Source: an uncultured Pelagibacteraceae bacterium (lineage in GTDB: Bacteria; Pseudomonadota; Alphaproteobacteria; Pelagibacterales; Pelagibacteraceae). From it: 60,563 bases of DNA. Positions 18,222 through 26,675 of this stretch are shown here, one piece after another. The first letter of the stretch is position 1. Every line of letters starts with the position of its first letter. The stretch is from contig CACAUA010000004.1 of NCBI GenBank assembly GCA_902535625.1, positions 1-60,563 of the forward strand, read 5' to 3'. The translations under genes and the position numbers were made by a program. Under the pieces are notes generated by a model. It was not told where the DNA came from. It did not search any database and saw only the letters and a list, made by a program, of their open reading frames with translations.

Positions 18222-19547
18222 TTAACAGTCTAGAGTATTCTGTCTTTCCCATTTTGTAATTGGTTTGGACTTATCAAATTTTTCGTTATCATTAAAATCT
18301 TTTAATTCCGAAGTCCTTAACTTGACGTAACTTTTAATTACTTCTGTTCCAAATGCTTTATTCATTTCTTTATTATTTTCAATTTTATCAAGAGAATCTT
18401 TTAGTTCATTTGGTAATTTAGAAAGGTTTGGATATTTTTTATAATCCTCATACATATTACAAAAAAGAGGTTTGCCAGGATTAATTCTTTTACTTAATCC
18501 CTCCACTCCTGCGGCTAATACACTAGCTTGAAGTAAATAAGGATTTGCGGATCCATCCATAAGTCTTAATTCAAATCTTCCTGGATCAGGTACCCTTATC
18601 ATATGTGTACGGTTATTTCCTGTATATGATATACTGCTTGGAGACCATGTGGCCCCAGATTTCGTTGGTGCAGCATTTATTCGTCTGTAACTATTTATTG
18701 TTGGATTAAAAAAAGTAGATAAGGATGAAGCATGTTTCATGATGCCCCCTAAAAAATTATAAGCTGTCTTGCTTAGCCCAAGCTTATCATGTTTATCAAG
18801 AAAGATATTTTTCTTTCCTTTCCATAAAGAAATATGTGCATGACATCCGTTACCAGTCAAATTTTCAAAAGGTTTTGGCATAAATGTTGCTCTCAAATCA
18901 TGCTTTTCTGCAATAGTTTTAACCATAAATTTAAAAAAAGTGTGTCTATCAGCAGTTTTTAGACAATCTGAATAATCCCAATTCATTTCAAATTGCCCAT
19001 TAGCATCTTCGTGGTCATTTTGATAAGGACCCCATCCCATTTCAATCATACAATCACATATTTCTTTTATAAGCTCATATCTTCTCATTAATGAAGACTG
19101 GTCATAACAAGGTTTAGATTGAGTATCTCTATTATCTGCAATTGCGTTCCCATCAGGAGAAATCAAAAAATACTCACACTCCACACCTGACTTCATGCTA
19201 TATCCCAATTCAGATAATTTTTTTATTTGTTTTTTTAACATCACTCTTGGTGAAGCATCGACTGGTTTACCATTCATCCATAAATCTGAAGCTAGCCAAC
19301 CAACTTCTTTATTCCATGGTAGTTGAATTAAACTGTCAGGATCAGGTATTGCAAACATATCAGAATCAGCTGGTGTCATATCTAGCCAGGCTGCAAATCC
19401 AGCAAATCCAGCACCATTTACTTGCATATCTTTTATTGCATGAGCAGGAACCAATTTTGATCTTAAGACACCAAATAAATCCACAAAACTTATCAAAAAA
19501 TATTTAATTTTTTTTTGTTTTGAAATTTTAAATAAATTTTTTGCCAT
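18222..19547 (-). CDS. glnT: GlnT-type glutamine synthetase homologue (possible gamma-glutamylmethylamide synthetase)
   Basis: Glutamine synthetase superfamily protein of 441 residues. The N-terminus (ISFVDLFGVLRSKLVPA, then GAGFAGFAAWLDMTPAD) and the segments QNDHEDANGQFEMNWDYSD, GNGCHAHISLW, RINAAPTKSGATWSP and DPGRFELRLMDGSANPYL match the rhizobial GlnT group. That group includes enzymes that amidate glutamate with ammonia and, in methylotrophs, with methylamine (GmaS). The sequence keeps the glutamate and metal-binding residues but does not settle which amine is used. It precedes the DpaL-like gene by one base. Confidence 0.82.
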   Translation of the reverse strand: MAKNLFKISKQKKIKYFLISFVDLFGVLRSKLVPAHAIKDMQVNGAGFAGFAAWLDMTPADSDMFAIPDPDSLIQLPWNKEVGWLASDLWMNGKPVDASPRVMLKKQIKKLSELGYSMKSGVECEYFLISPDGNAIADNRDTQSKPCYDQSSLMRRYELIKEICDCMIEMGWGPYQNDHEDANGQFEMNWDYSDCLKTADRHTFFKFMVKTIAEKHDLRATFMPKPFENLTGNGCHAHISLWKGKKNIFLDKHDKLGLSKTAYNFLGGIMKHASSLSTFFNPTINSYRRINAAPTKSGATWSPSSISYTGNNRTHMIRVPDPGRFELRLMDGSANPYLLQASVLAAGVEGLSKRINPGKPLFCNMYEDYKKYPNLSKLPNELKDSLDKIENNKEMNKAFGTEVIKSYVKLRTSELKDFNDNEKFDKSKPITKWERQNTLDC

Positions 19548-19564
19548 CTAATAACGTAACACAA

Positions 19565-19729
19565 TTATTTAAAAAATGATAAAAAGAAATCTTTGTAATA
19601 AATTAAATTTACACCAATAATAATTAATATTGCTATAATTACTCCATACTTTGCTTTTGGCCATGCAAGACGTGCCATTTTGCTTGGAGTTTTATTTTCA
19701 TTTTGATTATTTTCTTCAGAATTTTGCAT
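19565..19729 (-). CDS. Small single-pass membrane protein (54 aa)
   Basis: Starting at the internal methionine MQNSEENNQ, the frame gives 54 residues with a polar N-terminus, a basic stretch (RLAWPKAKYG) and one membrane helix (VIIAILIIIGVNLIYY). A nine-residue longer start at 19756 falls in the loop of a strong terminator hairpin and is unlikely. No Shine-Dalgarno is visible before the chosen start. It lies 17 bases upstream of the glnT-type gene. The family is not recognised. Confidence 0.5.
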   Translation of the reverse strand: MQNSEENNQNENKTPSKMARLAWPKAKYGVIIAILIIIGVNLIYYKDFFLSFFK

Positions 19730-19730
19730 T

Positions 19731-19768
19731 AAAAAAAAGAGGGCACAGTATTTCATGCGCCCTCTTAA
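19731..19768 (-). terminator. Rho-independent terminator after the amt operon
   Basis: On the minus strand, AAGAGGGC pairs with GCCCTCTT across a 14-base loop (arms at 19759-19766 and 19737-19744) and is followed directly by a run of eight U. It lies just after the stop of the 73-residue protein, so it ends the amt transcript. Confidence 0.85.
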
Positions 19769-19773
19769 AAGTT

Positions 19774-19995
19774 TTAACCGTCTGTTATATTGCTTTTCCA
19801 GTCATTAGCACTTGGTTTTTTTCTGACAATTGCATTCATCTTACCATCTTCTTGTTTAGATGAAATAATATGCCAGCCAACCCAAATAAGGATTGCTATA
19901 ATAACTAGCACTCCTTCCGAACCAACACCTGGATAGACAGATCCTTGTACCTCAGAGGCACTTAAATGATCTATCCAATTTGATACTGTTGCCAT
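19774..19995 (-). CDS. Amt-linked small membrane protein (73 aa)
   Basis: Protein of 73 residues with a polar N-terminus (ATVSNWIDHLSASEVQG), a membrane helix (GVLVIIAILIWVGWHII, about residues 28-45) and a basic, probably cytoplasmic tail (KQEDGKMNAIVRKKP). It begins 13 bases after the ammonium transporter stop, has a perfect Shine-Dalgarno and is followed by a terminator, so it is clearly expressed with amt. No PII (GlnK) gene is next to amt here. A partner or modulator role for the transporter is an inference; I know no family for it. Confidence 0.75.
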   Translation of the reverse strand: MATVSNWIDHLSASEVQGSVYPGVGSEGVLVIIAILIWVGWHIISSKQEDGKMNAIVRKKPSANDWKSNITDG

Positions 19996-20001
19996 TTACA
20001 T

Positions 20002-20007
20002 ACCTCC
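20002..20007 (-). promoter_or_regulatory. Strong Shine-Dalgarno for the 73-aa protein
   Basis: The minus strand reads AAAGGAGGTATGTAAATG, a full GGAGGT core six bases before the start codon. Most genes in this window have weak or no Shine-Dalgarno, so this marks the small protein as highly translated. Confidence 0.8.
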
Positions 20008-20008
20008 T

Positions 20009-21409
20009 TTATCTACTGGCCGAGACTACAGCTTTTTCGTCTTCTTTAGCCTCTTCCATAATTGTATAGTCAAGTCCTGCAAGTTCTACTTCTCTTGGTA
20101 TTCTTAATTTACCCATTCCGTGAAGAACTTTTGCAATTATATATCCAGGAAGCATACCTAGTACAAAAAACATTATTATTGCACCGATAAACATTCCAAG
20201 AGGATTAATTGCTGCATAATTAGTTCCATCCCACATAGCTCCAACACTGTATCCAGATGAAGGATAACCATTTAAAACGAAACCACATATCACAAGACCA
20301 ACAAATCCAGCATAACCATGAACAGCTACTGCTCCTACTGCATCGTCGATTTTATATTTTTTCTCGACCCAGTAATGCATTTTGTAAGCTATAACTACTC
20401 CGATCATACCGATTATCATTGATTGTATTGGATGATATAAATCATTACCTGCAGATGCACATATTATTCCCGCAAGTCCTGAAGAATAAGTCCAGAAAGG
20501 ATCTCCCTTCGAGACCACATACCCTGCTAACAACCCTCCAGATAACGACATTAAAAAGTTCATCGTTATTCCACTAAGTGTGGTGGGAGTTAGGTAGATG
20601 TTCGTTGCAGTAAAGAAAGTTACACCTTCCATACCATATTCAGGTCCAAGATCATAAATCGGAACATTACATGCTGCGTAAAAGCCCCAAAAACCTGTAT
20701 AGATTAAGAATAATCCAACAGTCACTAACCAAGGATTTCTTGGTCCAATGTTTCTTGGTTCTCCGCTAGATGAAAATTTTCCAATTCTTGGTCCTAAAAC
20801 AATTAGAACACCTAAGGCAAAACCTCCAGCAATTGCGTGAATTACTCCTGAAGCATAAGCATCGTGATATCCTAATATTTTTAACATCCATCCATCAAAA
20901 TGCCATCCCCATGAAGCATCTATTGTCCAGAAAACAGATCCAATTGCAATTGCAAGTATTCCAAATGCAAAAGTAGTTATCCTTTCAATAACCGCTCCAG
21001 ATACAATTGAAGCTGCAGTCCATGAAAATAATAAAAAGGCTGCCCAGAAGACACCCATTATATGATCATTAAGATTTACGGCCATCAATGCATTTGTAGG
21101 GTTAGCAAGATCATTTCCACCAAATCCACCTCCTAGAACTAGACCGGTACTTTCGGTCATAATCGAAGGAGCTAATCCGGGTCCTGTTGGAAATGCCCAG
21201 TATATCCACCAACCAAAGAAAAACCATGTGACTGTTACCAGTGGTATCAGCATTGTATTTTTCATAAGAGTATGTTGGTGATGTTTGTAACGAGATGCCC
21301 CAACTTCATACATACAGAAACCCACGTGGATCAAAAACATAAGAACCACAGTTACCCAATAGTAAAATTCTGTAAATAATGTTGTGAGAGCACCTAATTG
21401 ATCAGTCAT
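20009..21409 (-). CDS. amt: Ammonium transporter
   Basis: Amt/MEP/Rh family protein of 466 residues with about eleven membrane helices. Family segments are FLIHVGFCMYEVGASRYKHH near the N-terminus, the DASWGWHFDGW region, GGFALGVLIVLGPRIG, and VGAVAVHGYAGFVGLVICG with a pore-type histidine. It is longer than minimal AmtB (about 400) and has an acidic C-terminal tail (MEEAKEDEKAVV). It would import ammonium across the inner membrane. A sigma70-like promoter and AGGAGAGAG Shine-Dalgarno lie upstream; the 73-residue membrane protein follows in the same transcript. Confidence 0.92.
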   Translation of the reverse strand: MTDQLGALTTLFTEFYYWVTVVLMFLIHVGFCMYEVGASRYKHHQHTLMKNTMLIPLVTVTWFFFGWWIYWAFPTGPGLAPSIMTESTGLVLGGGFGGNDLANPTNALMAVNLNDHIMGVFWAAFLLFSWTAASIVSGAVIERITTFAFGILAIAIGSVFWTIDASWGWHFDGWMLKILGYHDAYASGVIHAIAGGFALGVLIVLGPRIGKFSSSGEPRNIGPRNPWLVTVGLFLIYTGFWGFYAACNVPIYDLGPEYGMEGVTFFTATNIYLTPTTLSGITMNFLMSLSGGLLAGYVVSKGDPFWTYSSGLAGIICASAGNDLYHPIQSMIIGMIGVVIAYKMHYWVEKKYKIDDAVGAVAVHGYAGFVGLVICGFVLNGYPSSGYSVGAMWDGTNYAAINPLGMFIGAIIMFFVLGMLPGYIIAKVLHGMGKLRIPREVELAGLDYTIMEEAKEDEKAVVSASR

Positions 21410-21437
21410 ATTTCTCTCTCCTATTAATAGTTAATGG

Positions 21438-21466
21438 ACTCTATGAAATTTTTTTTATGCTGACAA
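21438..21466 (-). promoter_or_regulatory. Predicted sigma70 promoter of amt
   Basis: On the minus strand TTGTCA (21466-21461) and TAGAGT (21443-21438) are separated by exactly 17 bases, upstream of the amt start at 21409. The match is 5/6 to the -35 and 4/6 to the -10 consensus. Predicted by eye only. Confidence 0.5.
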
Positions 21467-21526
21467 TTTTATTTTATTTATAAAAAGTAGATGTTAATAA
21501 TTATTTTATCAACTTGAAATTGAAAA

Positions 21527-21937
21527 TTAGAATTTTAAATATGCTTTTTTAAGGTCAACCAGAGGATGATTCGGGGACATTTGAAATTTTACCAATAATT
21601 CTCTAGCTATCATATCTCTATCCTGCTGATTATTAGGTAATTTTATTTTACTTGGTATCGTTACCCAACCATTAGCATTTCTATCAAATACAGCAGGTCT
21701 ATTTTCTTCATAACCCATATGAACATCTTCTAACCAATTAAGATCATCCCAACCCATAGCTTCTATATATTTTTTTAAAAATGGAGTGAGTCGACTATAG
21801 TCAGGCAAAAGATTAACGTCATATCGATAGCCGATTGTTTGGCCAATCATTTTTTCTCTAGCAGTCTCTTTTTTCTTGCCTAATTGACCTTTGATCTCTT
21901 TTGATTTGACTTTTTTCTTACCTTTTTTCTTTGGCAT
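21527..21937 (-). CDS. Uncharacterised protein linked to the glutamate-synthase-like operon (136 aa)
   Basis: Soluble protein of 136 residues with a very basic N-terminal tail (about a dozen lysines in the first 20 residues) and a folded remainder containing TIGYRYDVNLLPDYSRLTPFLKKYIEAMGWDDLNW and an HMGYEENRPAVF segment. I recognise no family. It starts eight bases after the FMN-binding glutamate-synthase-like subunit and is the last gene of that operon, so it may be an accessory subunit or nucleic-acid-binding protein. Function unknown. Confidence 0.75.
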   Translation of the reverse strand: MPKKKGKKKVKSKEIKGQLGKKKETAREKMIGQTIGYRYDVNLLPDYSRLTPFLKKYIEAMGWDDLNWLEDVHMGYEENRPAVFDRNANGWVTIPSKIKLPNNQQDRDMIARELLVKFQMSPNHPLVDLKKAYLKF

Positions 21938-21945
21938 ATTTGCTA

Positions 21946-23337
21946 TTAGATTTTATGGAAATCTTTAACTCCTACTGTATGATTTGTTCCTGCAAGAGGC
22001 ACTTTAGCTAAAGCAGAAGCCTCCATTGTTAATGCAGCCATATCTTCTGGTTCTAGCGAGTGAATATTTGTTTTTCCACATGCTCTAGCCAACAATTGAG
22101 CCTCCAATGTCATCGCATGCAAGTAATTATACACTCTTAATGCTGCATCATCAGGATTTAATCTTTTTCTTAATTTAGGATCTTGAGTAGCAACTCCTAC
22201 CGGACATCTACCCGTGTGACAGTGATAGCAATGACCTGCGGGAACACCCATTTCTTTTTCAAAGTTAGATTCTGGTATTTCCTTATTACAATTTAAAGCC
22301 ACCATTGCACCTGTTCCGATTGCAATTGCGTCTGCACCAAGTGCTAAAGCTTTAGCCATATCTGCTCCATCTCTAACACCACCTGCATAAATTAAAGTTA
22401 CTTTTCCAGTTTTACCTACGTCATCCAAAGCTCTTCTTGCTTCTCTAATTCCAGCAATTCCTGGTATACCTGTGTTTGCAGCTGCAATGTGTGGCCCAGC
22501 ACCAGTTGAACCTTCCATTCCATCAAGATAAATAGAATCTGGATCACATTTTGCTGCCATCCTTACATCATCATACACTTTAGCTGCTCCAAGTTTTAAT
22601 TGAATTGGCACTTTGTTTTTTGTTAATTCTCTAAGCTCTTGAACTTTTAAAGCTAAATCATCTGGACCCAACCAATCAGGATGTCTTGCCGGAGATCTTT
22701 GATCAATACCTGCGGGTAGCGATCTCATTTCTGCAACTTGGTCAGTAACTTTTTGACCCATCAAATGACCACCCATTCCAACTTTTTGCCCTTGTCCAAT
22801 AAAAACCTCAATTCCGTCAGCTAGTTGAGCATGGTGTGGGTTAAAACCGTATCTTGATTGTATGCACTGATAAAACCATTTTTCTGAATATCTTCTCTCA
22901 TCTGGTATCATTCCACCTTCACCAGAACATGTAGCGCTACCAGCCATTGTAGCACCTCTAGCTAATGCAGTTTTTGCTTCATAAGATAAAGCTCCAAAAC
23001 TCATTCCCGTAATGTAAACTGGAATATCAAGCTCAATTGGATTTTCACATCTTGGACCAATAATAGTTTTGGTCTCACATTTTTCTCTATAACCTTCAAT
23101 AACAAATCTTGTTAATGTACCTGGCAAGAAAACTAGATCATCAAAAGTAGGTATCTTTTTCATCAAAGCCATTCCTCTCATTCTGTATCTTCCTAATTCC
23201 GCTTTGATATGAATGTCGTCCATAACCTCTGGAGTAAAAATAGCGTTGTGTCCCAACAAACTTTTGTTTCTTGAAGCTATTCCATTACCATTAGAATGTC
23301 CGTTTGACTTTCCATTACCATTTTTTTTCTTTGCCAT
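21946..23337 (-). CDS. glxD: Glutamate-synthase-like FMN-binding subunit (N-methylglutamate synthase MgsC / GlxD type)
   Basis: Protein of 463 residues corresponding to the central FMN domain of glutamate synthase. Notable segments are YITGMSFGALSYEAKTALARG, GEGGMIPDERRYS, KLGAAKVYDDVRMAAKCDPD, IYAGGVRDGADMAKALALGADAIAIGTG and the iron-sulfur cysteines CYHCHTGRCPVGVATQDP. In methylotrophs the three-subunit enzyme MgsABC transfers methylamine from gamma-glutamylmethylamide onto glutamate to give N-methylglutamate; rhizobial counterparts are GlxBCD. It directly abuts the GXGXG subunit gene. Confidence 0.85.
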   Translation of the reverse strand: MAKKKNGNGKSNGHSNGNGIASRNKSLLGHNAIFTPEVMDDIHIKAELGRYRMRGMALMKKIPTFDDLVFLPGTLTRFVIEGYREKCETKTIIGPRCENPIELDIPVYITGMSFGALSYEAKTALARGATMAGSATCSGEGGMIPDERRYSEKWFYQCIQSRYGFNPHHAQLADGIEVFIGQGQKVGMGGHLMGQKVTDQVAEMRSLPAGIDQRSPARHPDWLGPDDLALKVQELRELTKNKVPIQLKLGAAKVYDDVRMAAKCDPDSIYLDGMEGSTGAGPHIAAANTGIPGIAGIREARRALDDVGKTGKVTLIYAGGVRDGADMAKALALGADAIAIGTGAMVALNCNKEIPESNFEKEMGVPAGHCYHCHTGRCPVGVATQDPKLRKRLNPDDAALRVYNYLHAMTLEAQLLARACGKTNIHSLEPEDMAALTMEASALAKVPLAGTNHTVGVKDFHKI

Positions 23338-24192
23338 TTAAATTGCTCCTTTTTTTTCTGTAGGTTCAAGAGCATCGTAATTCCAAAGTTTTTTTCCTGC
23401 TACAACTTTGGTCATCTTAGAAACATCGAAGTTTTCTCCGATCTCCGCAACCTTTAATTTTCTTTTTAGCCAGTCTTGATCTGAATCAGTTAATTCAGCT
23501 TCGACAGCATCACTACCAAATGATCCAATTTTTCCACCTACAAAAATTGTCCCATCATACATAGAATCTCCTAAATTTATTCCAACATCTCCAAGAATAA
23601 TAATTCGCCCTCTCTGCATCATAAAACCTGTAAAAGCACCAGCATCTCCGCCAATAATTATTGTTCCACCTTTTTGATCAATACCAGTTCTTGCACCTAC
23701 GCTTCCTTTGCATATCAGATCTCCACCTCTAATTGCCGCACCAAAACAAGAACCTGCATTTTTTTCAATTACTACTTTTCCTGCCATCATATTTTCTGCA
23801 CATGACCATCCCACTCTTCCATTAATTCTAACAATAGGACCATCCATTGATCCACACCCAAAGTACCCTAAACTACCTTCAAATATTAAATTTAATTTAT
23901 TGAGAATTCCAACTCCCAAGCTATGTTTTCCCTGTGGGTTCTTTATTACAATGGTTCCGTATCCATCTTTCATTAATTCATCAATTTTTTTATTTGCTTC
24001 ACGACAATCCATGTTCTTAACGTCAATTTCAGTTCTTTTGTTAAAATCTACATCATATGTTCCAAAATAATAAAAATTTTCAGCCTCATCTGGATTAAAA
24101 AATTTTTGTTGTGTTTTTCCAGTTAAGACTTCTGTATGAAGTCCCATTGATTGAGCTTTACTTTTTTTTTCTGATGTTTTTAAATTTGCCAT
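23338..24192 (-). CDS. glxC: Glutamate-synthase GXGXG-domain subunit (MgsB / GlxC type)
   Basis: Protein of 284 residues with the right-handed beta-helix of the glutamate synthase C-terminal domain. The repeats GGDLICKGSVGARTGI, GGTIIIGGDAGAFTGF and RGRIIILGDVG show the G-x-G-x-G spacing. It is a structural subunit that brings together the amidotransferase and FMN subunits. It overlaps the amidotransferase gene by 13 bases, and the FMN subunit begins immediately after its stop. Confidence 0.85.
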   Translation of the reverse strand: MANLKTSEKKSKAQSMGLHTEVLTGKTQQKFFNPDEAENFYYFGTYDVDFNKRTEIDVKNMDCREANKKIDELMKDGYGTIVIKNPQGKHSLGVGILNKLNLIFEGSLGYFGCGSMDGPIVRINGRVGWSCAENMMAGKVVIEKNAGSCFGAAIRGGDLICKGSVGARTGIDQKGGTIIIGGDAGAFTGFMMQRGRIIILGDVGINLGDSMYDGTIFVGGKIGSFGSDAVEAELTDSDQDWLKRKLKVAEIGENFDVSKMTKVVAGKKLWNYDALEPTEKKGAI

Positions 24193-25121
24193 ACTTTAAC
24201 TTCTCCATCAAAAGGATCATAAGTTTCGATTTCTTGTGGTAATATTGATCTTATTGCAATTTCCTCTGACCCCATTGCAACTAAATCATCTGACTCGTAC
24301 AATACTAGTGGTTTTGCAGCCATTGTATCTTTCGCCATCCCTAAGCTATCTTTTGTAGCAACAAAATAAGTAAATACCCCATCTAAACCGACAAGAGACT
24401 CTTTCATTCCCTCTTCTAATGTAGCTCCATTTCTCATTTTTTCTGCAAGATATACAGCGATTAATTCCGAGTCACATTCTGACATAAATCTCATGCCCTT
24501 ATTTTCCAATACTCTTCTATTATTCCAATAGTTTGTTAATTGTCCATTATGAACGACTGATACATCGCTAAAAGGATAACCCCAAAATGGGTGAGCAGAT
24601 TTAATATCCACTCCCGACTCTGTTGCCATTCTAGCATGACCAATTGCATGTGTCCCGACAACTTTATCTAAATTATATCTGCTACAAACAACTTCAGCGT
24701 TTCCCAGATCTTTAATTACTTCTAGAGATTTTCCCATAGATAATATTTCTACACCTTCAACACTTTCTATTTTTTGAGAAAATTCCATTAAATCTTTGTC
24801 ATACTGAATTTCATACCGTAATGAATAAGGAAGAATTCTATCTTCTTTTATCACCTTAGCACCTAGCTCAGAAAGATAAGAATCAACAATTTTTTTTCTT
24901 TCATCATAAACTGATACATCTTCTTTTATTGAAGAACTTCCTTCTGCAACATTTTCACCAACCTTAAATCGCATGATGAAATTTTCTCCATCAGTTTTTC
25001 CATACAAAGCATATCCAGTTGAGTCCTCACCTCTATGCTTTAATGCTTGAAGCATTCCTTGGAGTTCAAAACCTACATTTGATGTATTTCCTCTATGAAT
25101 TAATCCTGCTATTCCACACAT
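24180..25121 (-). CDS. glxB: Class-II glutamine-amidotransferase-like subunit (MgsA / GlxB type)
   Basis: Ntn-type amidotransferase of 313 residues. The start MCGIAGLIHRG places the catalytic cysteine at residue 2, and GHARMATESGVDIKSAHPF plus VVHNGQLTNYWNNRR form the glutamine site. In MgsABC this subunit takes gamma-glutamylmethylamide (or glutamine in ordinary GltB) and releases the amine for channelling to the FMN subunit. It lies 17 bases after the upstream glutamine synthetase homologue, supporting a synthetase-synthase pair in one operon. Confidence 0.85.
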   Translation of the reverse strand: MCGIAGLIHRGNTSNVGFELQGMLQALKHRGEDSTGYALYGKTDGENFIMRFKVGENVAEGSSSIKEDVSVYDERKKIVDSYLSELGAKVIKEDRILPYSLRYEIQYDKDLMEFSQKIESVEGVEILSMGKSLEVIKDLGNAEVVCSRYNLDKVVGTHAIGHARMATESGVDIKSAHPFWGYPFSDVSVVHNGQLTNYWNNRRVLENKGMRFMSECDSELIAVYLAEKMRNGATLEEGMKESLVGLDGVFTYFVATKDSLGMAKDTMAAKPLVLYESDDLVAMGSEEIAIRSILPQEIETYDPFDGEVKVWQI

Positions 25122-25138
25122 ATAATTTCCTTATTAAA

Positions 25139-26608
25139 TTATGGTAAACAATCCAGATAAGTATCAAGATCCCATTGTGTTGTTGCACCTAAGAATTTTT
25201 CCCACTCATCTCGTTTGTACCAATTAAATACTTTATACATTTCATCTGGCATTGATGATTTTATTACTTCATCTTCCGCCAATCTATCTAAAGCCTCACC
25301 TAAACTTAGTGGAAGTTTTTTAACATCTTTACCAGCTTTTTGAGCTTCATATATATTTCTGGATTCTGGTTTAGCTGGTTTCATTTTTTTAGATATTCCT
25401 TCATCACAAGCTTTAAGTAATGCTGCACCTAATAAATATGGATTATGCATAGAGTCAACTGATCTGTACTCGAATCTACCTGGAGCAGATACTCTTAGAC
25501 CACATGTTCTATTTTGATAACCCCAGTCAGCATATACTGGTGCCCAAAAACCTTGATCCCATAATCTTCTATATGAGTTCACTGTCGAAGAACCAATTGC
25601 TGTTAAAGCTGGCAAGTGTTTCATTATCCCTGCAATTGATTGTAATCCAATCTTTCCAGGCAATTGCATATCCTTAGTATCTGGCATGAAAGTATTAGTT
25701 CCACCGGATACATAGCTAAAGACTTCTTCTACACCTGGAAGTTTTTTGTTACCCAATTTGTTTACTGATACTTTTCCACCTTTCCACAAAGACATGTTGG
25801 TGTGACATCCACTTGCTGAAACTCCCATAAATGGTTTAGTCATAAAGCAAGCTATAAGATTATGTTCTCTTGCTACTTGAGCACAAATTTGTCTATACGT
25901 AGATAATCTATCAGCATTTCTTAAAACATTGTCAAATGTCCAGTTAAGCTCTAATTGACCAGGAGCATCTTCATGGTCACCTTGGATCATATCAAGACCC
26001 ATCGCTTTTGCGTATTCAATAACCTTCATAAACACAGGTCTTAATGATTCAAATTGATCAATATGATAACAGAAAGGTTTTGAGAAACCTTGTCCAGTTG
26101 GAGTCCCGTCAGGATTTTTTGTTAACCACATCATTTCAGGCTCTGTTCCAACTCTTAATTCTAATCCATGTTTCTTTTTGAACTCATTCATGAAAATTCT
26201 AAGATTACCTCTGCAGTCACTTGTTAAATGACCGCCTGGATTTTTTCTTTCTTCTCTATTTCTAAAACATGTAACAAAAACTCTTCCAACTCTTTTATCC
26301 CAAGGCAATTGAACAAAAGTTTCTGGATCAGGTATTCCTACCAATTCCATAGCTTCTGGACCATAACCAATATAATTATTATGACGATCTAAAAATAAGT
26401 TTGCTGTTGCTCCATAAACCAATTGAAAACCTTTTTCTGCAGTTCTTTCCCAGTGGTCTGCTGGTATTCCTTTTCCAACAACTCTTCCAGTTACTGAAAT
26501 AAATTGATAATAGATATAAGTAATTCCTAATTCGTTTATTTTTTCTCTAACCTTTTTGACGAGTTTAGCTCTACCTGGTTGGTTTACGTGTTTTTCAAGA
26601 TCCGTCAT
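25139..26608 (-). CDS. Glutamine synthetase homologue, candidate gamma-glutamylmethylamide synthetase
   Basis: Glutamine synthetase superfamily protein of 489 residues, longer than and clearly diverged from the 441-residue paralogue 6 kb away. Key segments are GTEPEMMWLTKNPDG, QGDHEDAPGQLELNWTFDN, VSASGCHTNMSLW, IGSSTVNSYRRLWDQGFWAP and SAPGRFEYRSVDSMHNPYL, keeping the acidic metal ligands. Operon linkage to the MgsABC/GlxBCD-type genes makes gamma-glutamylmethylamide synthesis from glutamate, methylamine and ATP the leading idea (GmaS role). Ordinary glutamine synthesis or another amine is possible. No adenylylation-type C-terminal tyrosine context is obvious. Confidence 0.8.
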   Translation of the reverse strand: MTDLEKHVNQPGRAKLVKKVREKINELGITYIYYQFISVTGRVVGKGIPADHWERTAEKGFQLVYGATANLFLDRHNNYIGYGPEAMELVGIPDPETFVQLPWDKRVGRVFVTCFRNREERKNPGGHLTSDCRGNLRIFMNEFKKKHGLELRVGTEPEMMWLTKNPDGTPTGQGFSKPFCYHIDQFESLRPVFMKVIEYAKAMGLDMIQGDHEDAPGQLELNWTFDNVLRNADRLSTYRQICAQVAREHNLIACFMTKPFMGVSASGCHTNMSLWKGGKVSVNKLGNKKLPGVEEVFSYVSGGTNTFMPDTKDMQLPGKIGLQSIAGIMKHLPALTAIGSSTVNSYRRLWDQGFWAPVYADWGYQNRTCGLRVSAPGRFEYRSVDSMHNPYLLGAALLKACDEGISKKMKPAKPESRNIYEAQKAGKDVKKLPLSLGEALDRLAEDEVIKSSMPDEMYKVFNWYKRDEWEKFLGATTQWDLDTYLDCLP

Positions 26609-26675
26609 TCTTCCCCCTTTGAATTTTCAGATCAAAAAGGTAACTGAAAAAAAAACGTTTGTCTACTTAGATAAA

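Noticed and set aside
19142..19507. Plus-strand open frame of about 120 codons
   Set aside because: It is antisense to the conserved GlnT-type coding sequence and has no family-like sequence.
23708..24070. Plus-strand open frame of about 120 codons
   Set aside because: It is a shadow of the GXGXG-domain gene, whose repeats are clearly conserved on the minus strand.
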